Below are positions 47,636-59,845 of a stretch of 64,000 nt of DNA, piece by piece. The translations under genes and the position numbers were made by a program. Source of the stretch: Astropecten irregularis (taxonomy: Eukaryota > Echinodermata > Asteroidea > Paxillosida > Astropectinidae). The stretch is from positions 10,678,431-10,742,430 of the forward strand of contig OZ020264.1 in NCBI GenBank assembly GCA_963971285.1, in the 5' to 3' direction. Numbering within the stretch: position 1 is the first letter of the stretch; every line of letters begins with the position of its first letter. Below the pieces are notes generated by a model, which saw nothing but the letters and a program-made list of their open reading frames with translations, had not been told where the DNA came from and did not search any database.

Positions 47636-50600
47636 CATTACGCAGCTAAAGGAACAATTTCCAAGGTGCTGTACACATGTACAAGTACTCATCGGTTGGA
47701 AACAAAAATATTTTAAATTTAAGCATGATAAGGGACGTTCGACCCAGGAAAGTGATTCTGGTTCAGATGGGAGAAATTTCAATTCTGCTCTGCTCTTTGG
47801 AGAGTGTTCATTAGCACAATTACAAGAACAAAGCCATGTCTCCACAAGGATATTGGGCATGTACGTGTACACCCATTTGTGTATACATGCACAAATTAAT
47901 GGGTGTCTCATACACAACCATATTTTATTCATTAGATCCAAATATGTTCTTCAGCTTAGTTCCGCATCAAAAGCGAGGCTGTCTGCTACGCTGATCAAGA
48001 AACAGCACGAATTGTTAACATGATCAGGGCATGTAGCCTACATTGTACATGTGTAAAGACCACACAAAGTGCCTTTATGAAGATACATGTACAGTGAAAT
48101 ATAATCTCCACAACAAACAAGATTTGATCTACTTACATTGTAAAAATACAAAACATGCTACATCTGTACACGTACACATTTGTGTTACATATATCTGCAT
48201 TATATGGGCAATTCTCCATGGGAGAGGAAAAAATGTCAAAAATAAATATTTAAATATTGAACCTTTTTTGTACTTTTTCCAGACCACAATTAAATGGGGA
48301 ATTCAGATAAAAAAAAACAATGTATACTTTCGGTAAAAACAATGTGTTTGACATGCCACAAAATAATTTCTAAAAAAAGAAGAAGCGCGATTTGAATTGC
48401 GATTCAAATCACGTTTTTTTTTAGTGTATCATGTAAATGGCAAGCCATGAATTAAATGGAGGCCACAGAGGCCATGGCCTTCGATGCCCTGGTTCTTGGC
48501 CTTGGTGCCCCCTTCGAATGTTTCCATAGACACAATGATTTTCCAATGGAAGTGCCCCTTGCAATGGAAAAGTGGCCTTGCCCTTTTTAGAACCAAATTC
48601 AAGGCCTGAACGGGCCTATAGATTCTCAAGATTCTGAAATAAACTTACCTTCATATTGCTCAAGCAAGCACAAACGAGTACAATTCTTACGAAAGGGATT
48701 ATCACTCTCCTCAACAAGTTTTACCAAGAAGTTAAAAACGGAAAAAAAACCTGTTCAGATTTGCAAACATCGAAGTACGTTTTAAGTAAATTTTGTTTCC
48801 AAATTTCAAACTCTACATGTAAGTACTGGTCCTTACTCTATCATACCACTTTTAGTTTTAGCTGTGTCATAATTGCACAAGTTTGCAATACAAGGCTACA
48901 GCATGCTTTAAGATGTATACCGCAAGTGGTATCATTATATGACCATGCCCTTAGTACATGTACATATTACACTGCGTAGTGTATACTGTACATGTACCGG
49001 TAGGCCAAATGATCAATTTCCTGTTTGTTTCAAACTTATGAAGTCACTGGGCATTTTTTCCTTTCAAAGTGCAGATAACCAGATGTGTGTCTCCAGTGTA
49101 CAAGTTTACTTCAATAACATGCATGGACTGCCAATAAGGAATGAAGTTATGATTCCAGTGATTCATGCATTAATATTACATTCATCCAATTTCCACATGT
49201 AATGCAATTAAATGTATTTCCAGCTTGAGGATTTGGTCGTTTGATTCTCATGTTTGTCAATTATTTCAGTCCACACTTTCCAGGCCAATATTCTCTCCAC
49301 TTAGACATTTGACTGTATATATAGTTTACTTTGTTTGGTACAGTTATATGTAAATGGTACTTGGGTAAATGTCAGCTGGAAAAATGTACATACTTTTACG
49401 TCATGTTTTGAAAAATGGCAGCTCTACTTAAATTGTTATGGAGCTCTTTTTTTACACTCTCTTTGGAAAACATTAAGTAGAGCGGAGGAGAGTGATCACT
49501 CTCACTCTCCTTAAAAATCAAGGCCTGAGAAATGTTTTATCATGTCATAAACATTTAACATGTAGGCCTACATATGCAAAGCCTCTTTTTCAAGGAGGAT
49601 GGGACAGCTACTGAGGTAAACCATTTTTTATGGGGCGGGGGGGTGTTAAGCATAACATACTACAAACATGTAAGAATAATTAAAGTGTGAAGTGTGAGGC
49701 TCAAGTCCCATTTTCATTAAGTGTACAGTTTCTGTTATAGGTGTGAACATTCTGTTATAGGTGTGAACATTCATGTGTTTAACTTCATGTTTCCTTTTGG
49801 TACATGTTGTACAAGGCTACTACATGTGTACTGTCAGACTGTACATAGATTATTTTTTGTCGGGGAGATATGCAAATTAGGCTTAACATGCTTAATCCCC
49901 TTCACGGACATGTACATGTAGGTGAGCACTGCATACCCAGTGCTTGTTGAGAGGACATGAACAAAATCATGCACTGGCTCAGGTGGGATTCGAACCCATC
50001 ATGACCTTCAACTTACTAACTAGTGTACAGGGTATAGTATATAGATGCCATAACACTAGGGTATCAAGCTAGCATGGTCTGAGTAAAATCAGTCCAATAT
50101 CGCACGGGTTTGACTCCCAGTAGAAGCAAGGTTTACAATAATGGTGTTCTCTCAGCAGGAAATGTGATAATGTCGAGGTAGAACTAGAAGGGAAATGGTA
50201 ATATTCCCTTCTTTTAAACCTGACATCCCTAGTGACTGAACCCCCTGTAACACAGAACCCCCCGGTCCCCCCCCAAACTCAGCCTTTTTCAAACTTGTCA
50301 AATATCCCCAAATTATCTAAATTAGGTCATTGTCATCAGTGGAATTTTTCCATGCCCTACTGGGCATATTAAACGCATTCAGGAAACTGAAAAACTGAAA
50401 AAATAAAAACTGAAAAATGGGTGACATTGTCACTCATTTTTAAAGTGAAAACAGCATTATTTAAGAATTTCAGGAATAATAGAAATATATAAACATATTA
50501 TCATACTACTATTAGTTTTACTAGGCCTACACACAATATTAAATTGTAATAATTCTTACGCACTTAAGTTAAGTTATAAGTTAAATAATTCAATTTTTTA

Positions 50601-53391
50601 AGAGTAGGCCTATAGCACAATTATTAATTGTTGCGAACTTCAAAACAGTCCGTCTGATCGGAAAGAAGACTACATATTTTTTTTGTTTTGCATTTTCAAA
50701 AATAGAAGAGGACACCACGAACATGTCGTCAATCAAGTGAGTTTGCAAAAAGTTATTTTTATTTCCTTTAACATGGGCCACATCAAGTAATGCTTGCCAT
50801 CATGACCATCATATATTCCCCATACTTACCAAGATTCGTTTAAGACTGAACATGGAGCAATGTGTTCAAGTTATTCCTCCATACACTCAACACTGTGCAA
50901 CAAACTCGGGACGAGTATGATCGTAAAAATGGAACGTCATTCATCTGACATTTCAGCTGCCCAAACGACGAGCGCAATTCTTATTATCTGCATCTTCTGG
51001 AAAAGATTAAGCACAGATCCATGCATAACTGGTACAAAATGTCCGTCCACATATAATCACGGAATAATAATCATTGATGAGGAAATTGGGAGAATTTCCT
51101 TCATCCGATGTTTCACTTCCATCGGTGACAATCAATCATACACGAAACATGAACAAGGAAGTGAAAATAAAATTGCTACGATTCCGTCTGGGACTTGGAC
51201 GTCTTATCACTAACTACACGCATTCAGGGAGACTTGACTGGGTACCTGACGAATTTTACTCTCCTCATCCCCAAAGGCCAAAGAATTTTATCGTTCATTA
51301 TTTTTCAACCTCGTTTGGTTTGTAAAAGAGAGGGCGCTATTGCATAATAGTGGAGGGAATTTTTTAAAAGTTTGATTGGGTTTGATGGGAGGAGCTCAAA
51401 TGATTCAAAAGTTGGTTTTTAGTAAAGGTAATTTCATACTTTGGTATGCGTACCAATACGGAAATCTTCAGATTTACCTACACCTTACATGGTATAAAGA
51501 TGGTGATGGTAAATACATAGTCTGTTAAAAGTTGTTTGCCTCAAAAAGAGTCAAATTAGGTGTGTTTTTTTTTTTGGGGGGGGGGGTGACTCATAAAACT
51601 TGCAACTAATCCAGTAAATGGATTACAGAGACGAAGCTGGAGCCTGAGCCGGAGCTGAGCTTTGAGAAAAGCCCCTAGCTCTCGTTGCATGGTCACACTG
51701 ATCGAGGGAATTACTTTAATTAGCCCGAGAGTTCAGTAAAACAATCGTTCGCAGCCGGTTTGGGGTCAGGAACGTGTTTTGCCAATAAACAGATAAAATC
51801 CTCCCAGAAGATCACTCCTTGCGAAGAGCTAGGAGACCACAAACTCTGGTACAGTTTTTGCAGTATACCCAAATATAATGGGTTTTACCTTTAAAACATT
51901 ATTCCCTGGGCGAAAATTATTTAAAGATAATTTTAAAACTTTGCAGATCACAATCAATTCTCACTGGTTCTCCAAAGACTGCACCATAAACAATCAAAGT
52001 TTTAAAGGTGACCGAGCGCTACTATCTCAGACTAATTAATGGATCACTATTGTGTCACTCTTAGGGTGATTTCAATTCACAAGTTGGTTTTATTAGAAAA
52101 TTACTGATTCATTCTACAGTGCTTCATACATTTATGTAAACTACTAGGGTACCAGTCAATAATTTTCTGGGCAAAGCCGAACTGTTTCATGTGAGAAGAA
52201 AATAATGACCAGTACAAGGCAATCATTTTATCATAATTCATTATACAATTTAAAACTTTCGAAAAAAAAAATAAAACAAACTAAATTTCGACCGAAAAAG
52301 GAACTGACAAATTGTCACTATGTCCCGAAATATGTAATAACCCCCCACTCATTAAATGAAAGTAATTAAATTATAACAGATCTTAATATTTAATTCAAAT
52401 AGGTATTTAATTTTTTTTTAAATATTTAATTTAAACAATTCAATTATTTGGTGCATTTTATATTTTGTTATTTTTCGCATTGAAAACTAATTGCACTTCA
52501 TTCTTGTAGTATTACCAAATGAATTTACTTTCAAACATCTTCATAACAATTTGCAGTGCGACTCCAAACTCCAAAATAATGTTAAACTCATTTAAAATTA
52601 TGACCACAAAATTAATCTGTAAAATGAAAAGAAAATTTATTTTGTAAATACAAAATATAATAACAGTTGATATCCAAGTTATAAACAAAAATCAAAAATG
52701 TAATTTAAAGTGCATTGATTTCCCAGAGATAATTAGAAATAAAATACTCATCTAAATTTATGAACAATTTAACATTTGAAACGACCTTATTAGAAATGCC
52801 ATAAATATTGTTGAAAATGATCAGTCACACTTTGTAATACATGCACAAATTAAACATACTTGGAAACATGATAAAGATTTTTGTCCAAGTAAAAATAATT
52901 TATATCTTTTGAATGTGAATATTTTATATAAAATCTATATAAAGGGAAATTACATATAGCGGAATGACTAGTTGTTCCCGGAACAGAGTACTGGATATAT
53001 AAATCATACTTCATTGTAACCTTGAAAAAATATAATTTCTCAAAAAACTGTCAGACCCGTTTTCTTTTTTTTTTTTTTTAAAGCAGGAGACACACAGGGA
53101 GTATGTCACAAATATAATATTGGGATTTATATTTTATGAATGAAATGAGAAAGAAACTCCAGTTTATACTCAAGTATGCCATGTACCAATTATTCTAAAA
53201 CATCTCAATGTACATTGTAAGCATGTTGATTATTTTAGTCCAAATACTTAAGACTTTGGAATAAAAGGCATATAATGGTGTTACTATAGAAGTACTGCAA
53301 AAGTCTATGGGAGAGAATTAAAAAAAAAAAATGATAAAAAATGCAACTTATCATGATGTCATCTTTTGTTTCAAAAATTGCATACATACCA

Positions 53392-53750
53392 TTAAAGATA
53401 GAGGATTGGTAACATACCCAAAAAGAAATGTTCACAGATTTTCATATAACTTTCAGGGTATGAAGATGCTGTTAGAAACAAACTGTTTAAAAAGTTTCCC
53501 CCTGAAATGGTGTATTTATCCAGATATTAGTCAAACAAAGACTGAAAACAGTTTTGATCTCGGGGTAAGATCAAAACTATTCTTTATGTTTCATAAGAAA
53601 AATTTGAGTCATTTTTTCTGCTATTTTCTCGTGACTCAGATGTCCGATTGAGCTCAAATTTTCAGAGGCTTATTTTTTCTTGAACATGTTGGATTAGACA
53701 AAGTGAGAGTGCTGTTCTGTGACCTTTACCAATCATATATTATACCTTTA
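53392..53750. mobile_element. Family-B MITE downstream of AGXT
   Basis: Starts ttaaagatagaggattgg and ends 'accaatcatatattataccttt'. It retains 'gatctcggggtaagatcaaaac'. About 195 bp past the AGXT stop, so it may lie in the 3' UTR or just beyond. Confidence 0.75.
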
Positions 53751-53944
53751 TCACTTATTCTAAAATTGACAGTTCAAATAATACTGAAGATTTATAAATG
53801 AAAAGTTAGTTGCATAGAAAAACCCTGTAAAACCGTCTATGACATTTGAAGACAATTGAAAAAGAAGACGCAGAAAACATGAGCAGAATGCTGAAGCTGA
53901 GTTGGTCTTAGCATAATTTCTGTTCTCCAGCCCCTGACATTGAT

Positions 53945-56900
53945 CTACACCTTGGATGAAGGGATTGTCATTCCATTATGGCGTAGAGCATCTTCAAGTG
54001 CTGCTAGTAGTTTCTCCACGTTGTACGGCTTGCTGTTGTGTCCCATTAAGCCAATACGCCAAATCTGATCCAAAACACATCAATAAAAATAAATAAATAA
54101 ACAAACAAAATAAATATAAATAAATAAAAAAACCAGAAATTTCTACAATATTATCAAATAACCACAAGGGAAACTGACTGGTTAATTTTAAGTCATTGAA
54201 AAGTGACAAAAAGAGAAATTAGCTGGAGCGGGATTCGAACCAACGACCTCCGGAGTACCGTACTGGCACTCTTACCAACTGAGCTATCCAGCCCTATGTT
54301 GGTTGGTGTCCCAGGTTCGAATCCCGCTCCAGTCAATTTGTCTTTGTTTCATTTTTCAATGGATTTATTTTAAGTCATGGAAAGTGAACAAAGAAATGTC
54401 GTCAGTCAATTAAAAAACAATTACTTATACTATCACACTAACCTTTCCTGCCAGTGCATCCAGACCACCGGAGATCTCAATCTTGTACCTACACGTACAA
54501 AGAAACAAAAACAAGAAAGTATCAACAAAATAAATAAGTCAGGTCACTCTCATGCAAGTTCATGAGACACAGCCAACTCCAATCGGTACGGTATTCAGGG
54601 GTGGCAGGTTCGAACTCCCCTTCAGTGAAATTTTCATGTGGAAGTTGCAGAGAGTGATGGAGACTGTGGTAATGTGTGGTAAGCAGCTCGTCTTGTGTGG
54701 TAGCTGCAGAGGGTTAGGGTTAAAATCCAGTCCCCCTGTGGAGACTGGTAATGTGTGGTAAGCAGCTCTTGTCTTGTGTGGTAGGTGCAGAGGGTTAGGG
54801 TTAATATCCAGTCCCCCTGTGGAGACTGGTAATGTGTGGTAAGCAGCTCTCATCTTGTGTGGTAGGTGCAGAGGGTTAGGGTTCATATCCAGTCCCCCTG
54901 TGGAGACTGGTAATGTGTGGTAAGCAGCTCTTGTCTTGTGTGGTAGGTGCAGAGGGTTAGGGTTAAAATCCAGTCCCCCTGTGGAGACTGGTAATGTGTG
55001 GTAAGCAGCTCTTGTCTTGTGTGGTAGGTGCAGAGGGTTAGGGTTAATATCCAGTCCCCCTGTGGAGACTGGTAATGTGTGGTAAGCAGCTCTCATCTTG
55101 TGTGGTAGGTGCAGAGGGTTAGGGTTCATATCCAGTCCCCCTGTGGAGACTGGTAATGTGTGGTAAGCAGCTCTTGTCTTGTGTGGTAGGTGCAGAGAGT
55201 TAGGGTTAATATCCAGTCCCCCTGTGGAGACTGTGGTAATGTGTGGTAAGCAACCCTTGTCTTGTGTGGTACGTACAGAGGGTTAGGGTCAACAAAACTT
55301 ACTTGTTCATCATGAAAGTTGCCACCTCCTTCCACTGTATGCCGTCGGGCACCATCACACCAGTCACAGTCGGTAGACGAATCGACCGGTCAGTCACCAG
55401 CAATTTCAGCCCGAGCCTCTCCAGACCGGCCCACAACATCTCTGCACACTCCCTGTGTCTGACCCAGAGATTCTCCAAGCCTTCCTCAGCCATCATAGCT
55501 AGACCCTCACGTAGGGCATACACCGAGTTTATCATTCCCGTATGATGGTACCTGCGAACACAGATCACATACCACGTTACACGAGCCCATTTCTTGGGTC
55601 AACTCAGGAGCAAGTTTTGTTGAGCAAATCTGACATTTGCTCTTAAGTTAAAGGCATAGTATCATAATTTGGTAGCGCACAAAAACAGCAATCTTCACAG
55701 ATTTACCTATAACTTAAAGGGTATAAAGATGGTGATGGTAGAAAACATAGCGTTAAAATGTTTCTGCCTGAAATGCTGTCATCATCCACGAAAGATTCAA
55801 ACCAATGACCCAAAATAATTTTGATCTTCGGACTTACCAAATATCCAGTAAAAAGATTAAATAATACAGTTGGCACTTTTCTGTTTTTCTCAAAAAGTGG
55901 CCACCGTATGGGACCTGGAATTTCACAGATGACTGTGACTATATCTTCCTTGATATTTTTGCCCATGAATCTGTGTTTCTTTGACAAAAACCGAAGTATG
56001 AATTTACCTCCAATTTCAAATTTTGAACTAACCTTCTTGGATCTTTATCACAGCCCCAGTAGTTGCCGAGCTCAGCCATGTCAAAGTAGAATGATGGAAC
56101 AGGAGTCTTTCTCCTCGCCATTCGCTCTCTGTCATAAATGTATGGAGGAAAACATATACCAGGGGTTATCAGAAATACAGAGTGTGCACTGTGTACTGAG
56201 CAGTCACAGAACCACAACATTTCCAAAGCCATTAATAAAGAATTTTCTTTGTTCACTTTTCAATGATTTAAAATCCAGTCAGTTTCCCTTGTGGTTATTT
56301 GACGATCATATTGATTGAAATGAAGTATCCTCTTTGAGTGATCCCCCATGTACTGTTTCTCAGGTTGCAGCATTACTAATGCTGCACGTATCTTACTTGG
56401 GAAGTTGGGATATGGCTGTTTCATGGCTTCTGACTACCAAACGAACAAAGATATAATTGACTATTAGGGACACCACAGACATAGAACTGGAAAGCTCAGT
56501 TGGTAAGAGCGCCAATATGGTATTCCACAGGTTGCTGGTTCGAATCCCGCTCCAGTAAACTTTTCTTTGTTCACTTTTCAATAAATAAAGGATTTTTAGC
56601 TTAAACTCTTCCGTGTGGCAAGCATCTACATAGCAGCTCGCCTCATGGCATGGGAATATTCATGATTGCTTTGTTATTTCCACTCAAGGGGTTAAGCCTT
56701 CAATGAAGACGTACCTTGCCAGTAGACTGAAGGAGATGGGTGCCATTCCAGGAGGGACACCAAGGACCTTCTGTGAACCGCTGTAAATCACATCGATGCC
56801 TAAAACATAAACAATGACAAGTTATTCAATATTAAAAAATAAGGTAGGTTTGCGGTGACACCATGTAATCTCTTCTGTGAGAGTGTGTGGTTCTGAGAAG

Positions 56901-59845
56901 AACCATTGGTATTATCTCGACATTCTGAACAGTGTGCTCTGTTCGTCTTCAGGAGAGTGACTGGTTGCCTGACTTGGATGATGCCAAGATGCAATATTCT
57001 TCTAACTCTGTGTTCCTTTCAGGAATAAATCGCACACCACATACCGAGTCGGAGTTGTAGTCAATGTAGACTGAAAAACACTAAAAAGACTAAAAGAGGG
57101 CACCATCTGGATCGGTTTGCGGAAACACCATGTAATATTCGTTGCTACATTCACACTTATATTTCATTCGCACTTCTTGTAAGGTCTCAACGTTTCGACT
57201 AGCCTGCTCTAGTCATCATCAGGAGAGTGGGCATCTCTCAAAAACCTGTGTTGGGATTACTGTATATAATCACACTGCCAGAATAGTTCAGCTGTTTATT
57301 ACTCTTCCTCCACCATTCCAACCATTCCCCATCTCCCTGTATCTTCTCCATCAATACTTACCCCATTCATCAACTAGCAATGGAGCTCCTCCCATAGAAG
57401 CAACAGCATCCACAAACAACAAACAGTTGTACCTGAAATCAAAAACAATGCATAACAAGAATTAAGCCCTGTCCGCACTGGACTTTTTTTCTCCTGTGGG
57501 TTTCACCAAGCCAATGAGTATTAAAATGAAAAATGGGCAAAATATTACCGGTGTCCGCACTTGGACTTTTGACTCGGGTATAAACTTGCACCGTGTATGC
57601 GCGGAAGTATTACCGAGCTGTCAATACTAGGCTCATGAGGGTACCCAACTCGCACTTCAATTTTCAAAGAATGGTTGCGATCTATCATCTTACCCCGAGA
57701 TCAAAACTGTTTTCGGTCTCTGTTTCACTAATTTCTGGATAAATACACTATTTCGGACGGAAATATTGTAACGGTATGTTGCTACCAGCACCATCTTCAT
57801 ACCCTGTACGTTATAGGTAAATCTGTGAACATTTCTGTTTGGGCATGTTACCAATCCTGTACTGTAGCTTTAAGTACATCATCATCATGACATCATACAT
57901 TGTTCATGATTGCTCAGATGAAAATTCAACTGTTTGATTCAAAAGTGGTAAATATTTTACCTGTGGCATAATTGTCCAACTCCTTGGAGTGGCTGTAGGA
58001 CAGTACCTGATGATTCACCTTGTGTGATGAAGAATACCGAAGGCTTGTACATCCGTAGACCCTAAACGGGACAAAACGTGAAGAAAGGTAAAGCTATAGC
58101 TTGGCTGAAAGAAGAATCAGGGGCTGATTTCACTCACGCTTTGCCATCATCGCTAAAATCCAAATCCATCGCCAAACAGAAAATTGCTATGCAAAGTAGC
58201 GATCAATTTTCCTTTTAGCGATGGATTTGGGCTTTAGCGATGATCGCAAAGCGTTAGTGAAATCGGCCCCGGATTTGGGCTCTTGAAGCATCTCATCAAC
58301 TGTATCCAAAACTCATGATCTTTCAGCATACATATATAGGTACAGTTGCAGTCAATAGACTTTATGCAAGATAAAACAGTAAAAGTGGAACTTACATTTT
58401 CGATCTCAAGAAGGGAAAATGCTTGGCCCATTGGTTTCTTGATGACTTGAACAGTTGCATTGATTCCTAGTGGAAAAAGATGAAAAATTATTTACGTACA
58501 TGTTCACAATGTACATTTAGCCTCCAATAAGGATCCTGCTAAGATCGAAACCAGCCAGGCCCTGCTAATTCCAAGCATTTTATAAATGTCAGGTAATTAT
58601 TTTGGCTGATGTGCAGTTTGCAGTTTATTGCTTGCATTTAGAACCAGTAAAACCTATCATATATGGACAGCTATAGTTACCCGGATGTTCGGACAAATTT
58701 CCCAACGTTTACGTGTAAAATAAGTTAATAGGGCCAAGTGTGACTTGTTTGTCCGAACATCTGACTGTGACGTCACGAGCGCGGAGCCCTATTGAGTTAT
58801 TCATTATTTACCGAATCTGTTGACCAATGATGCCAGTCGTTTGCCCCACAGTCCGTTCTCAGCAACTAGAATAGTATCTCCGGGGATAACAGTGTTCATT
58901 GCTGCAGCTTCCATACCAGCATGACCGGTACCACTCACTGCTAACGTCAACTCATTCTTAGTCTGGAATGCATACTGGATACCGGCTTTGACTTCGTCCA
59001 TAACCTGTCAAGAACACAGACAAATCTTACCAGAATTAAAATAGATAATAAAATCTTGAATATTAATGATTTTTAGTCGGGGAGATAGAAATGTGCAAAA
59101 TTAGCTTGCCCTTCACCGACGTCAACGTAGATGAGCATCAGTGCTTGTTGAGTGCACATGAAAAAAATCATGCGTTGGCTCAGGTGAGATACGAACCCAC
59201 GACCTGCTTACTAGTGCAGACGCCATACCGATTTACATACAACTTACAAGATCCTGTCCCCCTGTGGTTGTGTGGAGAAGGTGGTTATTGGAAAACATGG
59301 CGATTGCAAAAAAGATCGGGCCAACTCGCCCCCTAATTTATTCAGAAATGAGATGCAAAATGTGAAGATAATTGTGCATCATAATTAATACCCAAATGCT
59401 TCTGACCCTAGTTTGTAGGGCCTACTATGTGTTTATGTCGAACATTAAGAAAAATGCACACAAAGTCCACACACAAACTCCTGGTTCAATTGCAGGTCAA
59501 GCAGTTAATTCAATGTTTCTTTCGCAAAACCAAAAACATCAAAACTTCAAAAACGCACCTTAAAAAAAACCCCTGAAACAAGTTAACTACGGCATTGTCA
59601 TTGAAAACCTACACACTGTACCGTTTCTGTAACAATTACTGTACAACCATGTCATGTGTAGCCCACTTTACCTTCACAAATTCTGGGTGTAAATGGCCCA
59701 AACATGGCAGCGATCCAGCAGCTCGAATCCTGGGAGGAACATTGGATGGTCCCGGTCCCATCAACAACTTCTCAGGAACATCCATAGGCATCAACAACTC
59801 ACTTGGAGGAGACATTGGGACCTTTTTTGACGAAGGGTACGCCAT
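53945..59845 (-). CDS. AGXT: Alanine-glyoxylate / serine-pyruvate aminotransferase, complete 10-exon coding region
   Basis: PLP enzyme that converts glyoxylate plus alanine to glycine plus pyruvate (and serine to hydroxypyruvate) in peroxisomes or mitochondria. Coding exons from the 5' end: 59672-59845, 58812-59004, 58396-58466, 57961-58061, 57362-57432, 56715-56799, 56033-56128, 55303-55551, 54443-54488, 53945-54064. Every junction has GT/AG and the phases agree, giving 401 aa (human 392). Visible: substrate loop [14 protein letters not shown] (27-40), PLP-phosphate loop [22 protein letters not shown] with D188 that pairs with the pyridine nitrogen, and the Schiff-base lysine K214 in [13 protein letters not shown]. 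Then follow [33 protein letters not shown] and [10 protein letters not shown]. The protein ends ..PSSKV, close to but not a canonical PTS1. The start is the first ATG in frame after the preceding open sequence. Confidence 0.96.
54152..54375. repeat. Fold-back tRNA-like SINE pair in an AGXT intron
   Basis: Layout matches 10636-10862. It has left 'gcgggattcgaaccaacgacc', centre 'caactgagctatccagccct' and right 'caggttcgaatcccgctcc'. Outer inverted arms are around 'aagtcattgaaaagtga' and 'ttttcaatgg..ttaagtca'. Between coding exons 9 and 10. Confidence 0.75.
54636..55285. repeat. 81-bp minisatellite (about 8 units) in an AGXT intron
   Basis: Unit holds 'ccctgtggagactggtaatg', 'gtggtaagcagctcttgtc' and 'gcagagggttagggttaat'. 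Three unit variants (ending ttaaaatcc, ttaatatcc, ttcatatcc) recur in the same order, giving a 243-bp higher-order period. The TTAGGGTTA inside each unit resembles telomere repeat. An open minus-strand frame through it is a by-product of the 81-bp length. Confidence 0.9.
55648..56011. mobile_element. Family-A MITE in an AGXT intron
   Basis: Starts ttaaaggcatagtatcataa and ends ccgaagtatgaatttacctc. The palindromic core is eroded. It ends about 20 bp from coding exon 7, so it may touch the splice-donor side of that intron. Confidence 0.72.
56222..56590. repeat. tRNA-like SINE in an AGXT intron
   Basis: Contains 'gctcagttggtaagagcgcc' (box A) and 'ctggttcgaatcccgctcc' (box B) near 56490-56550, with the shared flank 'tttctttgttcacttttcaat' on both sides. 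Not a functional tRNA by its poor stems. Confidence 0.7.
56830..57250. repeat. Dispersed repeat with CTGATGA/CGAAAC hairpin motif
   Basis: Two related ends (about 56845-56990 and 57115-57245) share 'tttgcgg.gacaccatgtaat' (second copy gaaacaccatgtaat). In the minus sense the second carries CTGATGA, a hairpin GACTAG..CTAGTC, then GAAACGTTGAGA. A related piece is at 20797-20910. It is possibly part of a Penelope-type or other ribozyme-bearing retroelement. The element identity is unresolved. Confidence 0.55.
57684..57872. mobile_element. Truncated family-B MITE in an AGXT intron
   Basis: Retains the right half from 'cttaccccgagatcaaaac' to 'gtactgtagctttaa'. Between coding exons 4 and 5. Confidence 0.7.
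58120..58270. mobile_element. 151-bp MITE with GGGGCTGATTTCAC termini
   Basis: Opens ggggctgatttcactcacgc and closes gcgttagtgaaatcggcccc, with further inverted sub-terminal blocks (catcatcgctaaa against tttagcgatgatcg). A near-complete hairpin. In the AGXT intron between coding exons 3 and 4. Confidence 0.85.

Larger units (their letters stand above)
46278..53944. other. Gene-free interval upstream of PIK3CB and downstream of AGXT
   Basis: No exon chain is recognised. Contents: a GGGATCGATTTC-type MITE remnant (47111-47280), a family-A MITE (47307-47635), SINE fragments (about 49980-50150), a partial family-A end (51423-51530), AT-rich sequence (51.9-53.3 kb) and a family-B MITE (53392-53750). 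PIK3CB 5' UTR exons and promoter probably lie here, but I cannot place them. TACATGTA palindromes are frequent (e.g. 48,000-49,000). Confidence 0.55.

Noticed and set aside
50860..51213. 117-codon plus-strand frame near 51 kb
   Set aside because: No family recognised, no convincing splice partners, and composition like the surrounding intergenic DNA. Left as unsupported.
54560..55129. 189-codon minus-strand frame of 27-residue repeats
   Set aside because: By-product of the 81-bp minisatellite in the AGXT intron. No conserved domain, and it lies between well-defined AGXT exons.
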